Source: Owenia fusiformis (Eukaryota; Annelida; Polychaeta; Sabellida; Oweniidae). Taken from it: a stretch of 64,000 nucleotides of DNA. The notes under the pieces are model-generated. The model saw nothing but the letters and a program-made list of their open reading frames with translations, had not been told where the DNA came from and searched no databases. This document shows positions 34,140-47,284 of this stretch, one piece after another. Position 1 is the stretch's first letter, and each line of letters opens with the position of its first letter. The position numbers and the translations under genes are program-made. The DNA lies in the NCBI GenBank assembly GCA_903813345.2, contig CAIIXF020000005.1, forward strand, positions 4,116,375-4,180,374, written 5' to 3'.

Positions 34140-37100
34140 ACGATTCGAACATCAAAACTCACCAAAATGTTTCAAATATTCATGATGGTCCACCATTACT
34201 ATGGTCCGCCATTATGACGTCACACATTACACATATTACCAGGGGCAATGTTCATGAATATACCCCAGGTGAAATGTTGACTTTGTTTACAGTTTATAGA
34301 AGGCGTGAATACTGAGTCATGTTTGAATATGATTTAAACAATATTGGAATAATTAACAGGATCGATTTGACATTCTGTTAATAATTGGCTTATCTTAATC
34401 TCATTTATATTACCCCAAGCCATTAGATATTTGTTTAAGTTACAACACCTCCAAAGGAGATAAGATGTTTATTGTAACCAATAGTTTCATGTTCCTTGTA
34501 GACAGGGAAATCTTCAAAATTTGCGCTTAAACACCATTCCATGTTCCCAGTAGACAGATCTGCATATAAGTACATTACAGAGAAGGTTTTCCACATGTAA
34601 GTCAGTAGAGAAATGTTTGGTTCTTTTGAAAACTATTTCTCATGCGGATGTGTTCTTTACAGAAAGGTGTTAACTTGAACAAGTTTTGATGTATCACTTC
34701 TAGTTACAGTAACCTTTTACTTAGATAATAACATTCTGCTAATATCTGATCAGGAGATAATTCTGACTTATATCATTTTTCCCTTTTTATTGGAGAGACA
34801 TAATTAGCCAGATGTTACTTTTATAGTGATTTGTACATGTATATGTTTGAAGCACTTAGGTAAGTATTAAGCCTTATTTTACAAGATCCCTTGGAAAGTT
34901 GATAATCTAAGGTCATGGTGGCAGGCCGACAACTGTCCCACAATTTGCATATTCATGTCACACATTTGCTGGAAAATTAGAAGTCACGCCAGTTTGTTTT
35001 GCATGACAAATATGCCACGCAATTACGCATTTTACCTGATTCTTGTTACGCAAAAGTATTTCTGTTGAAAAACTTCAAAAAGTGATCGTCGATACAGCAA
35101 AAAAATGAACGCCGAAAAAAAACGAACACATTTCGTACAGACTTTTCATACGGATACCGTATATGTCACACATTTTCCTCGAAATATTTCTTACCTCTTG
35201 TGTTGGTTCTGTGTTGGTTTATCTGTTGATCATATTTGAAGTTTATGAATTCAGCCAATGTGTTTTTGTATACTGAATGATGTTGACTTGCTGCATCTGG
35301 TTAAAGCAATATAGCTTGTGTGTAAAACAATTAAAAGCCCTTGATCTGATTTTAAAAATGTATCCTTCCAAATTTTGTGCCTATATTCATGTGGATTTCC
35401 CAAAATGCATCATTATTATTTCCACACAAACTGCTTACAAATGCGAGTTTGTTTTAGATTGTTAGAAAATGTATGCACCATTCCCTAACCTTTAACAGAT
35501 ACCCAAAGTTTCCTGAGTATCCATGCAAGAAAATGGAAATTTAAATTCACTAAGCTTACCTGACTATAACAAAGATGTACATGGTGTCAATTTCTGCTGT
35601 GATCCCCTCCACAGCCAATATTGAGTAAGGCACCCAGGTAAAATATATATCAAATAAAAGTGAATCCCCATTGAAAATTTAATGTCCAAAAAGGCTCACT
35701 TATTGAGGCTCTACAAAACTTTTTGGTCCAAATTTTTTGGCCCAAAATATTTTCTTGGCCCATCCGAGATCCGACAATGCCTTCAGATTTAAACAAAATA
35801 TCATTAGGAAATGCAATTTACTGGCAATTGCTTAAAATTCTAATGTTAGATACACAGTTTGGAGAGAATGCATGTGGTTTAGGATTTTCTGTTTTATTAC
35901 TTTATATCTCATGATTTTCTGATTTCATTGGAAATGTTTTGTACATAGGAACTGGGTAAACCTTTACCTATTAAGTGAAACTTAAACATTTCTCCTTTCT
36001 CTGAAAAATCAGTGACAAATATACATATGTATATGTCATTAATTTGCTTATCTTTAAAACCTTATTTGCACATATACATATATGTATTTCACTATGACTG
36101 GGGAGAATCATATATTTGTCACCAAATGAATGCATTAATCGAGAAAAGAATGAAGTATAAACAACTTAAATTACGTTTGAAAACACAGACACCAACATGA
36201 TGCAATATTGTAAGGCATACAGTTTATGATTGAAAGTAGGCATGTAGTGCCATGAAGGTGATCTGCTTTTGGGATTCCAGTATTTCTTGGGGTAGGCATT
36301 GATCCTTTATTCCAGTTGTGAAGGTTGATAGCTAGAGTGTTTTCCATCGAGAGTAGAATATCATTAGATATAATACATATTTCTAATTTGAGTAAAATGG
36401 CACAATTTGTGAACATGTAGATTAAGCTTTTATAGCCATGACAAATGTCATCATTTAATGATACTTTGTAATTGTGTATGTTATAAAAGATATATACAGG
36501 AGAGACTGACATATATAAGAGTCAATAAAAGAATATATATAGGTATACTGTACAGCTGTAAAATATATGACATTGATAAATACTTTTATTTTTCAAATGT
36601 ACTCTCATTCTTTCTCTATTTTCTCTTGCATCGTATATGTAAGAGAAGATACAATGATATCCTATTAGCTGGATTATAATTATTGATGCTTCACCTAACA
36701 TGATCATTTCTATCAAACTATACGCAGTCACACTGTGCTGTTGATTAGCTCAGGAAAGAATTGAGGAGATCATCCAAAATATATCAGGATTGAAATATTG
36801 GTGCTCAGAATCAATATCAGCTCTGTATTATAAACAGTGTATGGATAACGTGTGGCGATAACTGAGATGACAGTTGATTAGGTAAGTTCTTTCTTTTTAG
36901 AAATCTGAGTTGTTTTGCAGACTGAATAAACACAAATCTAAATAGTTGATTTTTGTTGTTTTAAATCATCTTTCAGTTTGATGAAAAACAAATAATCATA
37001 CTATAAAAAGATATGCTCAAAATACAAAAGTATAAAGTTAAAACCCATTTTAAAAGACATGTAATTTAGTTATTTCACTGTTTTGAAAATGTGTACATTG

Positions 37101-38470
37101 ACTAGAAACTGGGCAAAGTATAGTGATGTTATATTGGAAATTTACATCAAGACATATCAATCAGAAAAATAACTTCCGTGAATGAAGAATGCCAGTTGAT
37201 CACTAAGATGTCATATTACCTTTAAGAGTTATTGACATCCTAGTATAATGCTCCATAATTTATTTTATTGACAATAATAGTATCAGAACATAAAACATTA
37301 GTCTATGTTACAAGTTGTCGAACTACCTCAATAAAGCAACCAAAGGATGATCTGACACATTTGACAGATTCACTTGCCTTCTTGAGCTTTATGACTGTTA
37401 ACCTTTTGGACAGGCTTTGTAATTATCCATCTGAACAATGAAAAAAGCTGTGGACTTGGTCCATTAGTATATATATTCAGGCAATAACTCAATTAGTTCA
37501 TTTTAAATATATGGGTTGATGCCTAAAGGGCAAATAACCTCTCTTCAAGGATTTTTCATTATTATATAAAACTGTAATTATTGGTTGTAATTTGAAGCCT
37601 TTTTAAAACTTGAATAATGTTTAAGGTTTACAATACTTTTCAAAGGTGAATTTTGGAATAGCAATACATTTTTGTCAAAGATTGGACATTTTTACTTAAA
37701 TTTAGATCTTGTTTGGATAAATGGATATATATTTAATAATATGCTTTTTACAAGTAGGACTGCTTTTATACAAATCTAGTTTTTATTCTTCTTTATTCAA
37801 TTTTAGTACATACAAAATACACATGTAGTGACTGCCAAAGTTGAAAAACATTGGTGGGGACATCTTGGACATTGTGCTATTTTCCACATGTTCTGTTTGT
37901 ACGATCGTGATGTTATATGTCTTATATGCCCCTTTTTACCTATTTTTACCTTTCTGAGCTAATTTCAAACTGGTTTACTATTAAGCATCACAATTCAGGT
38001 AAACATTATATCCAGAATCGACAAGTTGTCGGGTATATGATCCAGAGTTAAGGTTTTGCTTATTTTAAACATTTAATGCATTGATATGTCCTTATTAGTG
38101 GTCAACCTTCATCCTACGAGTATAAACCTAATAAAATGTAACTTTCAGTGTTTATTTGAGTTTCCTTGATAATAGTGTAATCAGTCCAAACAGCTTACTC
38201 GTCGATAATGTGATTGCCTTTAATTAAAGTTAAAGCTGCTTTAAATCAGTCTTGAACTCGTTTGATCAAGAAATGGCTCAGTAATTACATTACGATTTAT
38301 GTATCTTAAAACTTTATGTTGTTGTTTTCACATTCAAAGTCCATTAATAGTATGGAAGGCATCAATGTTGTCAATTTAGGCACTGATGCATGGTGTTATA
38401 ATGGCTTCACTTTTATCATACCTAAAAAAGCTATGATATTGTCATCAGCTTGGTGGGTGTGTTTTTCTTG
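34140..38470. other. AT-rich non-coding DNA
   Basis: No exon, RNA gene or transposon end was supported. Short frames (35277-35465, 35723-35914, 36012-36200, 36171-36512, 36458-36679) overlap on both strands and look random. Confidence 0.5.
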
Positions 38471-38850
38471 TCATCGCGATACCAGGAAAACCACTTAATG
38501 GATTTGCTCCAAATTTTCCAAATGCTCCAAATGTTACACGGTAAGAAGTTCTAGTGGAAGCTTCTAGATAAATCTTGTCATCGCAATTCCAGAAAATCTA
38601 CTCAATGAATTACTCTAAATTTTCACACATGTTACATGGTAAGAAGCTCCGGCGATGATTAACTTTTCAGTGGCCATTTTGCATTCTGGTGGACATTTTG
38701 GAAGTTTTTAGATCGATTCCAGGAAAACCACATAAGGGAATACTTCAAATCTTTACACATGTTACATGGTAAGAAGTTCTGGAGTTGATTAATTTTTTGG
38801 TGGCCATCTTGCATTCTGGCGGATATTGTTGAAGTTGAATTACAATGTTA
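38470..38850 (+). repeat. Tandem ~115-130-bp repeat, three diverged copies
   Basis: Units start with TCATCGCGATACCAGGAAAA (38473), a variant at about 38579 and another at about 38711. Each continues to a copy of GTTACATGGTAAGAAG (38525, 38633, 38763). The last two include a GGTGGCCAT(T/C)TTGCATTCTGG block. Confidence 0.75.
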
Positions 38851-39109
38851 CATGAGCTGTTTAACTTTTCGATGGCCTGCTTTCTGGGTCAACAAGCCTA
38901 CACAGCTATGTTTTAGGTACAATATTGTTGACCCTGTGCCTTGTTAGAATTGATTTTTGTAGGAATGAAATATGTTTGATATACAACATTGGCTCATGGT
39001 TACCCAATGTGACGTCACCCGATTTTGAAATAAAACTTGATTATTTCAGAGTTGAAAAACCTAAATGTTTATCAATAATCTTTCCATTAATTTTTATTTC
39101 TATCAAGCT

Positions 39110-41032
39110 AATATAGGATATCAGACGCACTATTTTAGTCAATTGTGTTAACAAAGTTTAAGGGGGACATAGAGAAGCCGTCTGTTTAAACAAAACATGT
39201 GGGACAGTGTATCTATATATTACAAGATGTCCGTCTGTCCATCTGACAGTTCGTTCGTCCGTGTGTCTGGACAATAACTCAAATACGGGTTGATGGATTA
39301 GATTCAAATTTGATTTTTATTTGTATCAAGCTAATATAGGAATATCAATGCAGTATAATTTATGATATCAGACACACTATTTTAGTCAATTGTATTTATC
39401 CCACCTAACAAAGTTTAAGGGGGATATCAAGCTAATATAGGAATATCAATGCAGTATAATTTATGATATCAGACACACTATTTTAGTCAATTGTATTTAT
39501 CCCATCTAACAAAGTTTAAGGGGGACATAGAGAAGCTGTCTGTCCGTCTGTCCATTTGACAGTTCGTTCGTCCGTGTGTCTGGACAATAACTCAAATATC
39601 GGTTGATTGATTAGATTCAAATTTGATTTTTATTTGTATCAAGCTAATATAGAAATATCAATGCAGTATAATTTATGATATCAGACACACTATTTTAGTC
39701 AATTGTATTTATCCCACCTAACAAAGTTTAAGGGGGACATAGAGAAGCCGTCTGTTTAACAAAACATGTGGGACGGTGTATCTATATATTACAAGATGTC
39801 CGTCTGTCCATCTGACAGTTCGTTCGTCTGTGTGTCTGGACAATAACTCAAATACCGGTTAATGGATTAGATTCAAATTTGATTTTTATTTGTATCAAGC
39901 TAATATAGGAATATCAATGCAGTATAATTTATGATATCAGACACACTATTTTAGTCAATTGTATTTATCCCACCTAACAAAGTTTAAGGGGGATATAGAG
40001 AAGCCGTCTGTCTGTCCGACCATTTGTCTGTGTGTCTGGGCAATAACTCAAATACCGGTTGATGGATTAGATTCAAGTTTTATAGATTTATGCCTTATGG
40101 GAGTAGGACCACTGTTCAAGAAGGAATTTCCAATATGTATACATACTAGTAAACTGATTTGGTTCAAATATTATATGCTGATACCTATTGACTAAGGAAC
40201 TTTTTCAAGAAAAGATTTTTAAGAGGCTGCTGAATTCAAAATGACCGCCATTTTTTGTAAAAACATAATCTTTGATTACTCGAATACAAGTAATTAGATT
40301 TGGGTCAAATTTTTTATGCTGATGCTGAAGGATATAGTAGCTTTGTTCAAGAAAAAATTTCAAGATGGTCGCTATATTTCAAAATGACCACCATTTTCAT
40401 GAAAAAGGTAATCTGAGATAACTATACCAATGAACTGATTTGGCTCAATTGCCTGATGCCTGCTGATGCCTGATGCCTGAACTTCAAAATGGCTGGCATT
40501 TTTCATAAAAGAATGTAATCTTTGGTAAATCAAGTACCAGTGGATGGATATGCTTCAAATTTTATATGTTGATGCCTAAGGACAAACAAGCTCTGCTCAT
40601 GAAGACATTTTTAAGATGGTGGTTAAATTTCTAAATGGCTCCCATTTTTCTTTAAAATCTCAAGTACTAGTGGATGAATTTTGTTCAAATTTTATATTCT
40701 GGTGATTAGGGACAAAGAAACTACAGATGAATTTTAAAATTGCCGCCATTTTTCATAAAAATGCTATCTTTAGGGACAAAAGAGCTCTGTTTAAGAAGAA
40801 ATTTTCAAGACGGCAGCTGAATTTAAATGGCCACCATTTCTGACGTGCGTCAGACAGTGTTTCGACCCATTTTTACCTGGACACCTAACTGAAAAAACAT
40901 AATCTTTGATTACCAGTGGGTGGATTTGGTTAACATTTTATATTCTGATATGGTCTCTTAAGAAATTTTCAAGATAGGACTTATTATCAAAACATGTTTT
41001 TCGGTGGGATTTGCTACTCCGTGGAGTTGCTG
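39110..41032 (+). mobile_element. Amplified Helitron-like array
   Basis: Five partial or full copies of a unit lie at 39110-40050. The unit contains CAGACACACTATTTTAGTCA, TATCCCACCTAACAAAGTTT, AAGGGGGACATAGAGAAGCC, a GTCCGTCTGTCC run and GACAATAACTCAAATACGGG. Two copies (39188, 39756) carry an extra AACAAAACATGTGGGACAG block that also occurs at 14757. Single-copy body modules with AAATGGC or AAATGACC...CCATTTTT follow, ending TTCGGTGGGATTTGCTACTC, hairpin (CTCCGTGGAG) and TTTTTCTCAT instead of CTAG. Repeated 5' ends joined to one 3' end is a pattern seen with rolling-circle elements. Confidence 0.7.
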
Positions 41033-42749
41033 TTTTTCTCATATTTTCTGAGAAAGTATTCAATCAAACATTACAATAGCTTTAGTTGAAAATGCTTGTC
41101 AAAAAGTGATTCACTTTTTTGGGACACTCGATATATTGAAATGTTTAGTTTAGTGCCAGTTTGCATCTGCTAGGTTTGAATTTAGGATGCCCTGATTATA
41201 ATATAAATACTCATGATTTACATCATAACTGAAAATATATTGTGGTACTATAAACCCTGATCTCAACTAAAAGGGTTCATGTACAGGGGATGCATATTTT
41301 TATTCGAAAAGCAGGTAGATGTATTTTAATTTGGTATTATGTGAGTTTTCTTACCTGGCAGTAATAAGCTCATCAGGTTCCCAGTACATCAGGAAAACAT
41401 CCCATTGTTATAAATTGATAGCCATCTATCTAGTTTACCAAAATTAATGTGACTTTGTACAAAATCCTGTTGTTAACCCTACTTTGTTGAAACATTGAAT
41501 GTTTCCCTGATGCATTGACAGCGTGATAAGCAAATTGTAGAAAACGACAAAATAGAACTACACCTACTATTTTTAGAGTGAGATCACAGTTTTTGCAATG
41601 TATTTGCTGTGTAGGCAACAAAAATGCTCAATGCTTTTCTATCCTCTGATGTAGTGCATGCTGTAATAGGAAACAATAAAATCCTTGTTTGTTGAGCATG
41701 TATCAATTGTTATCAAAGTCAATGTTCTACAATTAATGGGTCATGAATGGTGTCTTCGAGGTTAATATTCTATCACATTACACAGCCTTTATTTAGACTT
41801 TTATCATGTTCACAAAATGCTTAATAAAATATTTTCCCTGTTTGATTTCATTTTTGATTGATGTCTGTTGATGTTTTGACATAAGCGTTATACTCTTTGA
41901 ATTGTTTTGCAAGATATTAAACAATAATTTTTCAACATCCTTACATTGGTTTAGATTGCACGTTACCTGTTTTTTATCGTGTTGGATGTTGCCCCAGAGT
42001 GATCCAATTTTGGAATCATTTTTTTGTAGTTAAAATGGTAGAATTTTTGTTATTGACAGTTTTTTTTCATTATAAAAGTCTACCTCATATTGCGGTAGGC
42101 TGTTCCAAAAATCAACCTATCATACAGAAAATTTACCCACCCCAAAATTTAGTAATCAAATGACTAAAAAAGATGTTTTAAATGTGTATGTACATCAATA
42201 TGTTTTGGCCACTGGTGGCTACTGGTTACAAACGAATACAATATATTTCTATTCTGACCTCAATTGTCTTAAAGACCAACAGCAGACTCCTTGAGGTCAG
42301 AGAAGTTGATGCCAGAATAAGTAGTTTTCAAAATCTTCCAGTCATATTCAAAATCTAATTGTTCAAAACATTGGGCAGGTGGAAAATAAATGCTGGTTAT
42401 AGAATTGAGACAAAGTAATGTACTTATTTGGATTACTGTCTTAAGTTAGAACATGCTCTCCCATTATGTCACTCAAAAAAGTTCACTTACTATCCACCAT
42501 CTTAGATGTGAAAGTTATGACTGTTACCTTCGTTGATACTGACCAGTGATTGAGGATAGGTTTCAAAGTTTGTGTCCATCCAGCAAATGAAAATCAAGTG
42601 GATGTGATTGATACATTGTCAATGTATATAGATTGGATAAATTAAGCCAGTCTATGGGAAACCATTGTTTATGACTTTTAGAGGAAAATGGAAACCAATG
42701 GAGACATTTTGTAACTAGTATGTTCTATCAGGCCTCGATGAGACAATAT
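41033..42749. other. Non-coding DNA
   Basis: No supported gene or repeat. Confidence 0.5.
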
Positions 42750-42812
42750 GGTGTCCACTGTACTCATAACAATTTGTAAGGCCTTACAAGTTTTATGAGT
42801 ACAGTGAGCACC
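42750..42812. repeat. 63-bp near-perfect palindrome
   Basis: GGTGTCCACTGTACTCATAA on the left mirrors TTATGAGTACAGTGAGCACC on the right. The centre TTGTAAGGCCTTACAA is a perfect 16-base palindrome with no loop. Two single mismatches and a one-base offset break the symmetry. It has essentially no loop, so it is unlike a miRNA precursor; a cruciform-prone site or tiny foldback relic is likelier. Confidence 0.85.
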
Positions 42813-44516
42813 ACAAAGTCTAATCAAGCCCAATTTAGATAGAATTTCAAATGAATTTATCTGACAATATAACTGAACATTCATACAAACTAGTGAAAAT
42901 TTACGACATACTATCATTGTTATAAAAACAATTGTTGTAACTCTGACTGTGAATTGCTTTCAAACATATTATCAGTGATATATCCTAATTACCCAACTTT
43001 GATAAATGTTAAGAATGTTTTGAATGAATAGGCATGGAAGCATACCAAGATATAAAACATGATTTGTCTTTATCTGGTTGGTTGGTTAAGTCCATATATA
43101 CGGTGCTATCATGTCACCTAATAGTCTTTAATGCTGTTTTTATCGGTGGTTTTCTCTTAACTGTCACTGGTGTTTTTGTAGATTCTTTTTATTATTTTTT
43201 TAAATTTTCTTAGCTTCTAACTTATTTACATAAGACTTAGGCAAGGACTTTTAGTTTATGTGTTATTATTTGGGATGAAACTAGGGGTATAACAACAACT
43301 GAATATTGTTGTAAATTTAAATTGAACATTTAATTGAAATTAAGTTTAAAAAAGGAATTTGATTAAGATACCATTATAAAAATTCTAATCGTCATCATGA
43401 ACATGCGACTAGTCTTTATAATCCAAATATTAATAGTTGCAGAAGAGAAACGTCATAAAGACACATATTTTCTATTTTTGGTGTGTTGGGATTACTTATA
43501 ATAACAAACTGCACTCCATGGGTATATTAGGTACATCCAAGTGGCTTAACTTGATCCTAAAACTTATAACATACCATAAATCTAAACAGCAAGTACTTGT
43601 CTTTCATATTACTTAGGAGAACGTCATGAATTTCCAATTGTATCAGTATGTCCTTGTTAAACTCAAGGAACTCTAAAATGTTACATGATACTGTAATTAG
43701 ATTATAACCTAAGTATTGTGGTTGTTAACCTATCTTCCTTGCAATTAATTGAATTTATTATATCATTGTAATAAGAAGGGGATATAGAATGTAAACAATA
43801 TAAATTATATTTGTAATTAATAACATACACATTTAAACTTTCTCTCAGAATATTTAAGAGGCTAATGCCTGGATATCTTATTTGCACAGCAAAGTTTCAT
43901 CAGCTCAGATTAAGGGTATAAATATTGTTTAGCTTAAATATACAATTTTATTCATTGTACTTTGACCAAGATACATACATTAATATGATTTATGATATTT
44001 AAGATGTATTAAGTATAAAAACAAAGGTATAGTGAACTTGACATCACTTTATGAATAATTGATTCAACTGAAACTTAAAGTAAACAGAGAAAAGGTAATT
44101 GGATGGGTAATTTTTTATAATCACTGCCTTAGTAAAGCTCTCAACAATTCATTGTAGTCACTTCCAAATGAAGTGTAGGGCTCAGGAAAGATCCATGAAG
44201 GAAAGTGTATCCAACTTCCGACAGTTGAATTTCTATTCTAGGTATTTTCTTACGAAACAAGTCAGCATGATATCATACTTTGTATCATATTAATAATGTG
44301 TCCTGCTTTTTAAAAACCAATGTCACTGTTAACAGTAATTTTATGAGATACTTTGGAAGAATTTGGCAAAAAGGATTGGTATCGCTATGGTGAACTTTTT
44401 GAACACACGTTTCTCTTAAACCAGTCATAAAAAAATTCTGAAAATTTTACTCATTGTCAATTTTATGGTCATCTTTTGAATGGAAACAATATAATTTGAA
44501 AAAAAATATTAATACT
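42813..44516. other. AT-rich non-coding DNA
   Basis: No supported gene or repeat. Confidence 0.5.
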
Positions 44517-44522
44517 GTAACG

Positions 44523-44592
44523 ACCCTTGGGCACCGAACCCAGGACCTTCCGCTCGCTGTTGAATCAGACGCTCTACCCCTGAGCCACTACA
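44523..44592 (-). ncRNA. tRNA-like segment (SINE head), copy 1
   Basis: On the minus strand GTGGCTCAGGGGTAGAGCGT resembles an A box and GGTCCTGGGTTCGGTGCCC a B box. The anticodon region is longer and differs from copy 2. It is most likely a diverged SINE promoter rather than a tRNA gene. Confidence 0.5.
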
Positions 44593-44786
44593 GCTAAGAC
44601 TGTAGTAGTGACTTGCTATCGAAGGACATACACCATCCCCCCTAGAAGACGATGTCCTGCCGTAACTGATTCACAAGGGCAATCCCACTTCTGACACCAA
44701 TGTAACAACCCTTGGGCACACCCATCGGGGAGCTGTAGTGTACCGAGCCAGATACTAGACTCAAAAGAGAGTGTGCTAAATTTAAT

Positions 44787-44862
44787 GCCCCATATGGGAA
44801 TCGAACCCAGGACCTTCCACTCTCGAGTCAGACGCTCTACCTTTGAGCCATAAGGGCTAGCC
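44787..44862 (-). ncRNA. tRNA-like segment (SINE head), copy 2
   Basis: Read on the minus strand it has a D-arm GCTCAAAGGTAGAGC (A-box-like TGGCTCAAAGGTAGAGCG) and a T-arm with perfect B-box GGTTCGATTCC in TGGGTTCGATTCCCA. The acceptor stem is only partly paired (GCCCT with GGGGC) and the anticodon stem is poor, so it is not a functional tRNA gene. The A and B boxes could still drive RNA polymerase III. Confidence 0.6.
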
Positions 44863-45130
44863 ACTACTACACTGTAGTAGCAGTTTGCTATCGAAGGTCA
44901 TTACAATACTTTTCTCAATATTGTTTTAGAAAACATATCAGGCACTTCTTTTGTTCTTGGTATCATATGTTCAGAATGAAATGAAACATTTATCCGAACC
45001 TCATTGGAACAAAACAACTTAAACACAACGTGTTTAGGTCTCTCAATATTGTAATTATACAAAGGAAAGTTTGGTTGATTTTAAAAAAGTATCTTGTTAA
45101 TGAAATAAAAGGTTCCCTTACGGAAAATAA

Positions 45131-45370
45131 TTGCTGCGACAGCATATAGGCTTAAAAGGATGGCTGGATCAATTTCAGCAACAATCCTCTCACATCCATA
45201 CGCTGCGAGAATGCTGTGAGAGCGCTGTCACAGCATTCTATTTCCATCCATCGCTGCGAGAGGGATGTGACAGTAATTAAGTGGCTGGATCAATTACAGC
45301 AACATGTTCTCTTAGCCACAGTTTGTGGCAGCGCTCTCACAGCACTCTCACAGCCCTCTCACAGCAGGAA
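45131..45370. repeat. GCTGTGAGAGC-related repeat, minus-oriented arm
   Basis: GCTGCGACAGC at 45132, CGCTGCGAGAATGCTGTGAG near 45202, then GCGCTCTCACAGCACTCTCA at 45332 read inverted relative to the array at 45983. A direct repeat TGGCTGGATCAATT..CAGCAACA occurs at 45161 and 45284. Together with 45983-46222 it may be the left part of a ~1.1 kb element with satellite-like inverted ends. Confidence 0.55.
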
Positions 45371-45982
45371 GTACCAATGCATTGTGGGTTAAAAAATTCA
45401 AACTTAAAATCAGTAAAAGTAGGAATTTTGTAGGAGGAAAGAACAAAGGAGTTATGCTGAAATGGCCATCATATCATTACTAATTTACAAAGCATATGTA
45501 AGGTATTGTACTACTGATTATTTATAGATACCTTTGGAATGTTCTAGTGATCTAAGAAAAAGGATCAAATGAAATGAATTTTGTGCAAGTTAGTACATAC
45601 TGCATGGTTAAACTAAAGGTCTGAAATATCAATGTATTAGCACATATAGACATTATAGTGCATCATAAAGGATAATTGGGGCAATTTTGCATGTACATGT
45701 GCAATAACAGCTATACACATCTTTCAAACTGAACAATGGAATTCAAGGCAAAAACCAAATAAGGAGTGCATATAGGATATATAAGCTGGCTTGAATCCAT
45801 AAAGTAAGTTTCTAATTAAATGCAACTTGATCTAGGTTGCAAATATATTGTCATCAGTTAGATGGAAATGCAGGGTCTTGGTAGCTAAATGTTTTCTGAT
45901 ATCCCTTATCTTCTTGTCTTGTTGCTATAGGTAACTAAAATTTATGTGTAGGAAGGATGCATAATCAATGCCATATATGGCA

Positions 45983-46222
45983 ATGCTGTGAGAGCGCTGT
46001 CGCAGCCTCATTTGCATGGTACATTCCGATGGGCTGTCACAGCGCTGTGAGAGCGCTGTCGCAGCGCTGTGAAAGCGCTGTGACAGCGGGCTGTGAGAGC
46101 GCTGTGAGAGCGGGCTGTGAGAGCGCTGTGAGAGCGGGCTGTGAGACCGCTGTGACAGCAGGCTGTGAGAGCGCTGTGAGAGCGGGCTGTGAGAGCGCTG
46201 TGACAGTGGGCTGTGACAGCCA
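45983..46222 (+). repeat. GC-rich 12/24-bp satellite
   Basis: The array of GCTGTGAGAGCG dodecamers is organised as a 24-bp unit (GGGCTGTGAGAGCGCTGTGA plus GAGC). Variants are GTCGCAGC, GTGACAGC and GTGAAAGC. GC content contrasts sharply with flanking AT-rich DNA. Because 24 is divisible by three, all frames stay open, so the 89-codon frame across it is an artefact of the repeat. Confidence 0.9.
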
Positions 46223-46227
46223 GTAAA

Positions 46228-47284
46228 TTTGTATAAGGGATAATCTTAATTTTTATCTATTTTGGGCGGTTTTGTTTTAATTTTTTGAATATTATTTGTT
46301 AAATCAACCAAAATTTGCTTTGTACAACTATAATATTGAGAGGTCTAAGAAAATGTTGTTTATGCTATTTTGATCCAACAAGGTTCAGAAAGACATTTTA
46401 TTTCATTCTAAAGAATTAGTAGAAAGGGACAAAAAACAATTGCACTAAAAACAAAAAATGTGAACAAAAACAGTTATATATGATATATGTGAATAATTTT
46501 TGCATTAAATTGTTGTCAATCAATCAACACTACATAAAGGACCTTGTTTTTACGGAATATTTTCAATAATTGGTTTAACAGAAAAACATTGTCGAATTCA
46601 GTTCACCATATCGATAACCTTTATGTATGCTTTTTTATTGTTGCCCAATTTTTGAATTTTCAATCAAAATTCTGTCTGTGTGAACACTTTTATATACCTT
46701 TCAATATTTTTGTCATATTATTTGATTGAAAAGAATAAAATTTTGGGGATGTTTCTTGCTATGAAACTTTAAAATGTTTGGGCATTCTTGGTAATTAAAG
46801 GCAGCCACTTTTGAGTTTCTGTCCCAAATCTTCACTTTATGTTTCAGGCCAAATTGTTCTTGGTTTAACTTGAAATATTAAAAGATCAGTTAGAAAAGTT
46901 ATTTTAGGATTATGAAATGAAAATGGACAAATATTTTTAGGTCTCATATATATCTTTCAAATGTTAATGAAACATTTAGAGATTTATTCAAATTTCATTC
47001 ATTAATGCATATCACTCCAAATCAATCTGATAATCATGCATATCTATGCAGAAAATAGTGAATTGATGACCTAATTTCACAGATCAAAGTAGAAGTCAAC
47101 TCTTCAGTAAATTTATTTGTTCCTCTATATAATGAGAAATTAATGCTGTACAATGATAATCTTGAAGTGTGAAAGATGCTTCATTTCCCTTTAATGTTAG
47201 TTTGAATGTGATTTCTCTAATAGTGATAAGGTATTGTCTATGTGAAACGACATGTAATGCAACTTGATTATTGTTTCTTTGAAG
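46228..47284. other. Non-coding DNA
   Basis: No supported gene or repeat. Confidence 0.5.

Larger units (their letters stand above)
44517..44910 (-). mobile_element. Tandem pair of SINE-like units with tRNA-like heads
   Basis: TGTAACGACCCTTGGGCAC (44517) and TGTAACAACCCTTGGGCAC (44701) begin two units about 184 bases apart. TTGCTATCGAAGG closes both (44612 and 44888). Each unit contains a minus-strand tRNA-like segment (44523-44592, 44787-44862). The arrangement suggests a dimeric or tandemly inserted tRNA-derived SINE. No poly-A or simple tail was identified. Confidence 0.6.

Noticed and set aside
39110-40050. CRISPR array
   Set aside because: Repeat units are long and variable, without short regular repeats and unique spacers, and the context is eukaryotic.
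42750-42812. miRNA precursor
   Set aside because: The palindrome has essentially no terminal loop and no lower-stem asymmetry typical of pri-miRNA.
44523-44862. Functional tRNA genes
   Set aside because: The acceptor and anticodon stems pair poorly and the two copies sit in repeated units, so SINE heads fit better.
45957-46226. 89-codon frame rich in CESAVRAG repeats
   Set aside because: It is the direct translation of the 24-bp satellite; every frame stays open because the period is a multiple of three.
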